This document shows, piece after piece, positions 32,236 to 35,823 of a stretch of DNA of 35,823 nucleotides. Made by a program: the position numbers and the translations under genes. The stretch is from Caballeronia mineralivorans PML1(12) (GTDB lineage Bacteria > Pseudomonadota > Gammaproteobacteria > Burkholderiales > Burkholderiaceae): the NCBI RefSeq assembly GCF_001028175.1, contig NZ_AEJF01000122.1:1-35823 (forward strand), read 5' to 3'. Position 1 is the first letter of the stretch; each line of letters begins with the position of its first letter. Under the pieces are notes generated by a model. That model ran no database searches, was not told the origin of the DNA, and was given only the letters and a program-made list of their open reading frames with translations.

Positions 32236-32583
32236 AAGGCGCGGGAATCTTACGTCGCCTTAGATGTCCGTTACGTTCCTCACAGTCAAGCCCGGCGTCT
32301 CCCCACGGCCGTAACACTCACGACTTCGCGCTTTGGACGGCACCCGGCATCGGCTCGTTCTCCCAAGCCAGCCGTCGCCCCCTGGCACTCCACGAATCTA
32401 AGTAATCGCCGCCTACTTCCTAAGCCTTTGTCATCTTGAGTAAGGATATGGAAGCACTGCGAATTGATATTCTGCGTAAATCAAAAAACTCATTTGAGAA
32501 CCAGCTAGACGCTCCTTTCGAGGTCAAATCCATAAGCTGTACAACTGTAAAACGCCGATAAAAAAGAGAAACAGAAAAAGCCG
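32236..32583. other. Intergenic region after rmlD
   Basis: This stretch of 348 bases has no convincing gene. Directly after rmlD, AAGGCG (32236-32241) and CGCCTT (32256-32261) can pair across a 14-base loop, but without a T-run. A 37-codon frame at 32448-32561 begins MEALRIDILRK, but AAGGA is only one base before its ATG and its codon use does not favour G or C at third positions. I treat it as a weak small-ORF candidate. The last 150 bases are AT-richer and probably contain the promoter of the hydrolase gene. Confidence 0.4.
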
Positions 32584-33777
32584 ATGAATCGTCAACTATC
32601 GCTCGCAATACTTGCGTTATGCATTCCCCTCTGCCTATCCGCGCAAGCGGTCGAACCAGGAGTCACCGTGCCATCCGACAGTCAATCCAGCGCGACATCG
32701 CCTTGCCCCACGGGACCGTTGCCGGGCCCTCGTGGCGGCGGCGCCCTTCCGGGTCCTGGGGCTGGCCCTATCGCTGGCGCCGGACACGGTCCCATGCCCG
32801 GGATGCCCAAGATGATCATGTCCGCAACCATAGCGCCATCCGATACCAGCACAAGTACTATCCTTTCGCCCAACCCGTCGGATCAGATCGTGTGCGGAAA
32901 GACGCCGCTGAAAATGGTGCACGACGTGGTCTTCAGCGAACCGGTCTTGCCGAACGGCGCGAAGAAGAAACTGGCCATGGATATCCAGATTCCGGCGGGG
33001 CCGGGGAAGAAGCCACTAGTGGTCTACGTGACGGGTGGAGGTTTTGCTTTTGCGCCAAAAGAAAGCGCACTCAATCTCCGTACTTACGTAGCAGAGGCAG
33101 GCTTTGTTGTCGCCAGCATCCAGTACCGGACCGCCATGGACGGCGCGAACTATCGCGATGGCATCGCTGACGTCAAGTCCGCTATCCGATACCTGCGCGC
33201 CCACGCTGACGACTATGGGATCGACCCGGACAAGGTCGCCGTATGGGGCGAGTCCGCGGGAGGTTATCTAGCTTCAATGGCGGGGGTCGCCGGCAATGTA
33301 AAGACGTTCGACGCAGGCGACAATCTCGGGCAAAGCAGTGCGGTGCAAGCTGTCATCGACAAATTCGGTCCATCCGATATGTCGAAGGTCGCGGCCGACT
33401 TCGACGCCCGGTCGCAGGAAGCCTATTCATCGGCCGACAATCCGGTCGCTCACTATGTGAATGGCCCTTCGAGCACCCAAGGTCTCGTCGATGATCCGAC
33501 AGCAACGACGACCGCCAATCCGGTGACCTATATCACCGCGTCCGATCCCGCCTTCCTGCTGTTCCACGGCAGCAAGGACCCGATTGTTTCGCCCAGCCAG
33601 ACGCTGCTCTTGCATAACGCGTTGCTGCAAGCCGGTGTTCGAAGCAAACGGTACGTGCTGACCGGCGCGAGTCATGGAGATGTCGCCTTCCTCGGCGACG
33701 TCAAGTCCGCTCAGCCGTGGTCGACCAACGAAGTGATGGGAGTCATGGTTCGCTTCCTGAAGGACAATCTGGGCTAA
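32584..33777 (+). CDS. Exported alpha/beta hydrolase (acetylesterase-like)
   Basis: Predicted secreted or periplasmic esterase of 397 residues. A signal peptide (1-22, cleavage near AQA) is followed by a low-complexity Gly/Pro/Ala-rich linker (about 40-75) and a catalytic domain (about 110-395) of the Aes/BD-FAE acetylesterase type. It has an oxyanion loop YVTGGGF (148-154), the nucleophile elbow GESAG (222-226, Ser224), and a probable Asp332 (HGSKDPIV) and His364 (GASHGD). Such enzymes cleave acetyl or short acyl esters from sugars and related compounds. It follows rmlD by 348 bases on the same strand, so a link with rhamnolipids is possible, but separate transcription is more likely. The ribosome site is weak. 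Confidence 0.85.
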   Translation: MNRQLSLAILALCIPLCLSAQAVEPGVTVPSDSQSSATSPCPTGPLPGPRGGGALPGPGAGPIAGAGHGPMPGMPKMIMSATIAPSDTSTSTILSPNPSDQIVCGKTPLKMVHDVVFSEPVLPNGAKKKLAMDIQIPAGPGKKPLVVYVTGGGFAFAPKESALNLRTYVAEAGFVVASIQYRTAMDGANYRDGIADVKSAIRYLRAHADDYGIDPDKVAVWGESAGGYLASMAGVAGNVKTFDAGDNLGQSSAVQAVIDKFGPSDMSKVAADFDARSQEAYSSADNPVAHYVNGPSSTQGLVDDPTATTTANPVTYITASDPAFLLFHGSKDPIVSPSQTLLLHNALLQAGVRSKRYVLTGASHGDVAFLGDVKSAQPWSTNEVMGVMVRFLKDNLG

Positions 33778-34147
33778 GTGCAGTCAACCATCGCTTTAAC
33801 GCCTAAGCCATTATTTAAAACTGTTCCGTATTTATACAAAGCCTTAGGCAAGTTCCTGCGCAAGGCGTCTGGACCAAGTCAGTAAGGAACCGATATATGT
33901 AGAAAGACATGTTTCACACAAAAACGCCTATGCTGGGTCTCGTCCTCGCCAGGTCCCCCTCGTCCGGGCGGGCGACGCTCCGTAAGCTTTTACCCGCGCC
34001 TTCGAGAGAGGCGCGGGGTTTTTTCGTGCATCTTGTGCGACCGCGGCAGGTCAACCGCCAGGCTATGCCGCGACTAAGGCGGAGATCGCCGCTCGGTTGG
34101 GACTGAGCTTGGACAAAACGGGCCAGCCCCGAAGCAAGCACCGCCCA
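33778..34147. other. Intergenic region with inverted repeat, possible small transcript and terminator
   Basis: These 370 bases between the hydrolase and the converging transporter hold no convincing protein gene. GCCTAAGCC (33801-33809) and GCCTTAGGC (33841-33849) are inverted with eight of nine positions paired, around an AT-rich segment. A GC-rich stretch leads into the terminator at 33993-34024. The 65-codon frame at 33909-34106 runs through the terminator hairpin and is rejected. The stretch is either the hydrolase 3' end or a separate small RNA unit. Confidence 0.35.
33993..34024 (+). terminator. Strong rho-independent terminator
   Basis: CCCGCGCC (33993-34000) pairs perfectly with GGCGCGGG (34010-34017) around a nine-base loop, followed by G and six T. 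There is no matching T-run for the minus strand, so it works for plus-strand transcripts. It lies 215 bases past the hydrolase stop, far for a simple gene end. Confidence 0.85.
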
Positions 34148-35509
34148 CTAGTGCGACATAGGCTGTATATCGCTGGCCTTGACGGGTGTGGATCGCGGTT
34201 GAACGGCTTGTTTGATCAGCAGCGCAATGCATGCCACCACTCCGGGTACTGCGACTACGGCAAAGATGCCGTCGAACGTGAAGTGCTGCCGGGTCAGTTC
34301 GGCGACCAGAAACGAGCCCGCGATGCCACCGAACCGGCCAATGCCAAGCATCCACGCAACACCAGTGCCGCGCCCCTGAGTGGGATAAAACGAAGCCGCC
34401 AGCGCAGGCATGGACGACTGTGCCGTGTTCATCAGCACGCCCGCGGCGAACACGACGAATATCAGCAAGCTGATATTCCCGACTGCGTGACCAATGCAAT
34501 ACACGCTGATAGCGGTCAATGCGTAACATGCCGCGATGATCTTGTTCGGATTGAATTTATCCATCAAGACGCCGCATAGCACGGCACCCACGCCGCCGAG
34601 CGGGAAGAGTGCGGAAATCAGCGTGGCGCGTTGCGGGCTCAAGCCCGCTTCCTTCAACAGAATCGGCATCCAGTTGATCGACGCGTAGAAGATGACGAGT
34701 CCCATGAAGTAGGTCAGCCAAAGCATGATCGACCCGACGATGTACTGCCGAGACAACACAACCTGAATGCCGCTTTTTCCGGGAACAGCCTGGGCATGTT
34801 CCGTCATGACAAACGAAGCAGCATTGGCAGCGCTACGACCGATGCGGCTAAGCGTTGCACGAATCTTTTCGACAGGATGCGCACGGGCGACCCGGTAACG
34901 AACCGATTCCGGAAGGGCGATCAGCAGCACGACCGCGAGCAGCAGCGGCGTAATCCCACCGAACAGCAGGACGCTGCGCCATCCGAAGGCGGGGATCATC
35001 CAGGCCGCGAGAAAACCGCCGAATGCTGCCCCAAGCGGAAAGCCGCAGAACATCAGGTTGATCAAGGTTGCACGGCGGCGATCGGGGCAAAACTCGCTCA
35101 TGATCGTCACCGCGTTCGGCATGGCGGCGCCTAGCCCGAGTCCCGTGATGAAGCGCAACGCGGTCAAATGAGCCAGGTCCCCGGAGAAAGAGGAAGCCAG
35201 GCAAGCGACACCAAAGATCACGACCGAGGTGATGAGAAGGATGCGGCGTCCCAGGCGATCAGAGAGCGGGCCGGAAAGGAGCGCGCCGAACGCCAGTCCG
35301 AATAATGCGGCGCTCAATACCGGTGCGAGCGCCGGCCGGCTGATGTTCCATTCGGTGATCAGCGACGGTGCGATAAAGCCGATAGCGGCTGTATCGAATC
35401 CGTCCAGCAGGACGATGACAAAACACATCGCAAAGATCAGCCATTGGAACCCGCCGAACGGGTGCTCGTTGATGAAGGTTTGAACGTCAACTGCGGGACT
35501 CCTGCTCAT
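34148..35509 (-). CDS. MFS transporter of the aromatic acid:H+ symporter (AAHS) family
   Basis: Inner-membrane transporter of 453 residues with 12 membrane segments, similar to PcaK/BenK-type aromatic acid importers. Signature points are VLLDGFDTAAIGFIAP in the first segment (the DGFD motif needed for transport in PcaK), GPLSDRLGRR (loop 2-3) and FITGLGLGAAMPNAVTI. CPDRRRATLINLMFCGFPLGAAFGG and, in the second half, YPTQGRGTGVAWMLGIGRFGG follow. Likely substrates are 4-hydroxybenzoate, protocatechuate, benzoate or related acids; no aromatic catabolic gene is in the window to choose between them. AAGGA lies seven bases upstream of the ATG. An inverted repeat just upstream suggests specific regulation. 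Confidence 0.92.
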   Translation of the reverse strand: MSRSPAVDVQTFINEHPFGGFQWLIFAMCFVIVLLDGFDTAAIGFIAPSLITEWNISRPALAPVLSAALFGLAFGALLSGPLSDRLGRRILLITSVVIFGVACLASSFSGDLAHLTALRFITGLGLGAAMPNAVTIMSEFCPDRRRATLINLMFCGFPLGAAFGGFLAAWMIPAFGWRSVLLFGGITPLLLAVVLLIALPESVRYRVARAHPVEKIRATLSRIGRSAANAASFVMTEHAQAVPGKSGIQVVLSRQYIVGSIMLWLTYFMGLVIFYASINWMPILLKEAGLSPQRATLISALFPLGGVGAVLCGVLMDKFNPNKIIAACYALTAISVYCIGHAVGNISLLIFVVFAAGVLMNTAQSSMPALAASFYPTQGRGTGVAWMLGIGRFGGIAGSFLVAELTRQHFTFDGIFAVVAVPGVVACIALLIKQAVQPRSTPVKASDIQPMSH

Positions 35510-35823
35510 GTCTCTTCCTTGTGTTTTGTTACGTCGTCTTCAAGCATGCCACACGACGTATGATTATTAGCCGCTCTCTTGGCGCCAGGCACACGAGATG
35601 GCCGGTACTGATGAAAACTGGCTAACCGGCAAAGCAGTCGGGCACTGCTGCCGGTTTGTTAAGTTTGTTAAGTCGCTTAGTAAGAGTCGCTCATTTAATT
35701 CGCTTGGTTAGTCAGCATATCCGGTCCTGCAAGCTCGCACGCACGTTGGAAACCCTAAGGCGATTGTGAAAATTCCAGGAGCCGCCGCGTATTTGCCGCT
35801 CTTTAGAACTTTAGAACGCGTGA
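35510..35823. other. Intergenic region upstream of the AAHS transporter
   Basis: These 314 bases to the window end contain no gene I can support. They hold the inverted repeat at 35530-35560, a perfect six-base hairpin AGCAGT/ACTGCT at 35633-35649, two tandem copies of GTTTGTTAA (35654-35671) and two tandem copies of CTTTAGAA (35801-35816). The AT-rich part near 35650-35710 may carry the promoter of a gene beyond the window. Confidence 0.4.
35530..35560. promoter_or_regulatory. Inverted-repeat operator candidate upstream of the AAHS transporter
   Basis: TACGTCGT and ACGACGTA are perfect eight-base inverted arms with a 15-base spacer, 21 to 51 bases upstream of the transporter start codon. 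Perfect arms two to three helical turns apart fit a dimeric repressor covering the promoter or leader. The regulator is not in the window. Confidence 0.5.

Noticed and set aside
33909..34106. 65-codon plus-strand ORF
   Set aside because: It runs straight through the terminator hairpin and T-run at 33993-34024 and has an Arg-rich composition typical of chance frames.
34061..34145. Possible gene remnant translating as GYAATKAEIAARLGLSL in one plus frame
   Set aside because: It looks faintly like a helix-turn-helix piece, but has no start, no ribosome site and no recognised family; too short to call a pseudogene.
35654..35671. Tandem GTTTGTTAA pair (and the CTTTAGAA pair at 35801-35816)
   Set aside because: Only two copies each, so not a repeat array; CRISPR or origin iterons are not supported.

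Overview
The window looks like a chromosome or megaplasmid segment of a Burkholderiaceae bacterium (Burkholderia, Paraburkholderia or Caballeronia type). The base composition is GC-rich. The rhamnolipid genes are arranged as in Burkholderia, with rhlA, rhlB and rhlC in one run with transporter genes. The CUT2 sugar transporter, LysR and AAHS-transporter genes are also typical of the group. This assignment is inference; no rRNA or marker gene is present. I found no tRNA, rRNA, CRISPR array, insertion sequence or phage gene.

Layout. (1) 0-5.5 kb holds two small exported proteins (LprI-like; a His-rich surface-antigen-like protein), a translationally coupled long-form NfeD protease/slipin pair, and a ClC-type chloride channel. 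(2) 5.4-14.7 kb holds a five-gene minus-strand operon: CUT2 ABC ATPase, permease, binding protein, LVIVD-repeat protein and a 988-residue FAD/Fe-S dehydrogenase of the YdiJ type. A divergent AraC-family regulator faces it, and the shared intergenic region carries a clear direct-repeat operator. (3) 14.7-20.2 kb holds two parallel modules, each a LysR regulator facing a two-gene set: SnoaL-like protein plus an SDR lacking its catalytic Tyr/Lys, and an Old Yellow Enzyme plus a classical SDR. A strong terminator closes the section.

(4) 20.6-32.2 kb is a self-contained rhamnolipid locus of eleven genes on the plus strand: rhlA, an isoprenylcysteine-carboxylmethyltransferase (ICMT)-family membrane methyltransferase, rhlB, a DHA2-type MFS pump, rhlC, an outer-membrane channel lipoprotein, an HlyD/EmrA adaptor, then rmlB, rmlA, rmlC and rmlD. 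RhlA would make the 3-(3-hydroxyalkanoyloxy)alkanoate lipid. RhlB and RhlC would add one and then two rhamnoses from dTDP-L-rhamnose supplied by RmlBACD. The three transport proteins form a plausible EmrAB-TolC-like exporter. The methyltransferase overlaps rhlA by four bases and has no place in the textbook pathway. The best reading is that it methyl-esterifies the free carboxylate of the HAA or rhamnolipid, giving a nonionic product. This is the most interesting observation in the window.

(5) 32.6-35.8 kb holds an exported alpha/beta hydrolase with a Gly/Pro-rich linker, a non-coding stretch ending in a strong intrinsic terminator, and a minus-strand AAHS-family aromatic-acid transporter with an inverted-repeat operator candidate just upstream.
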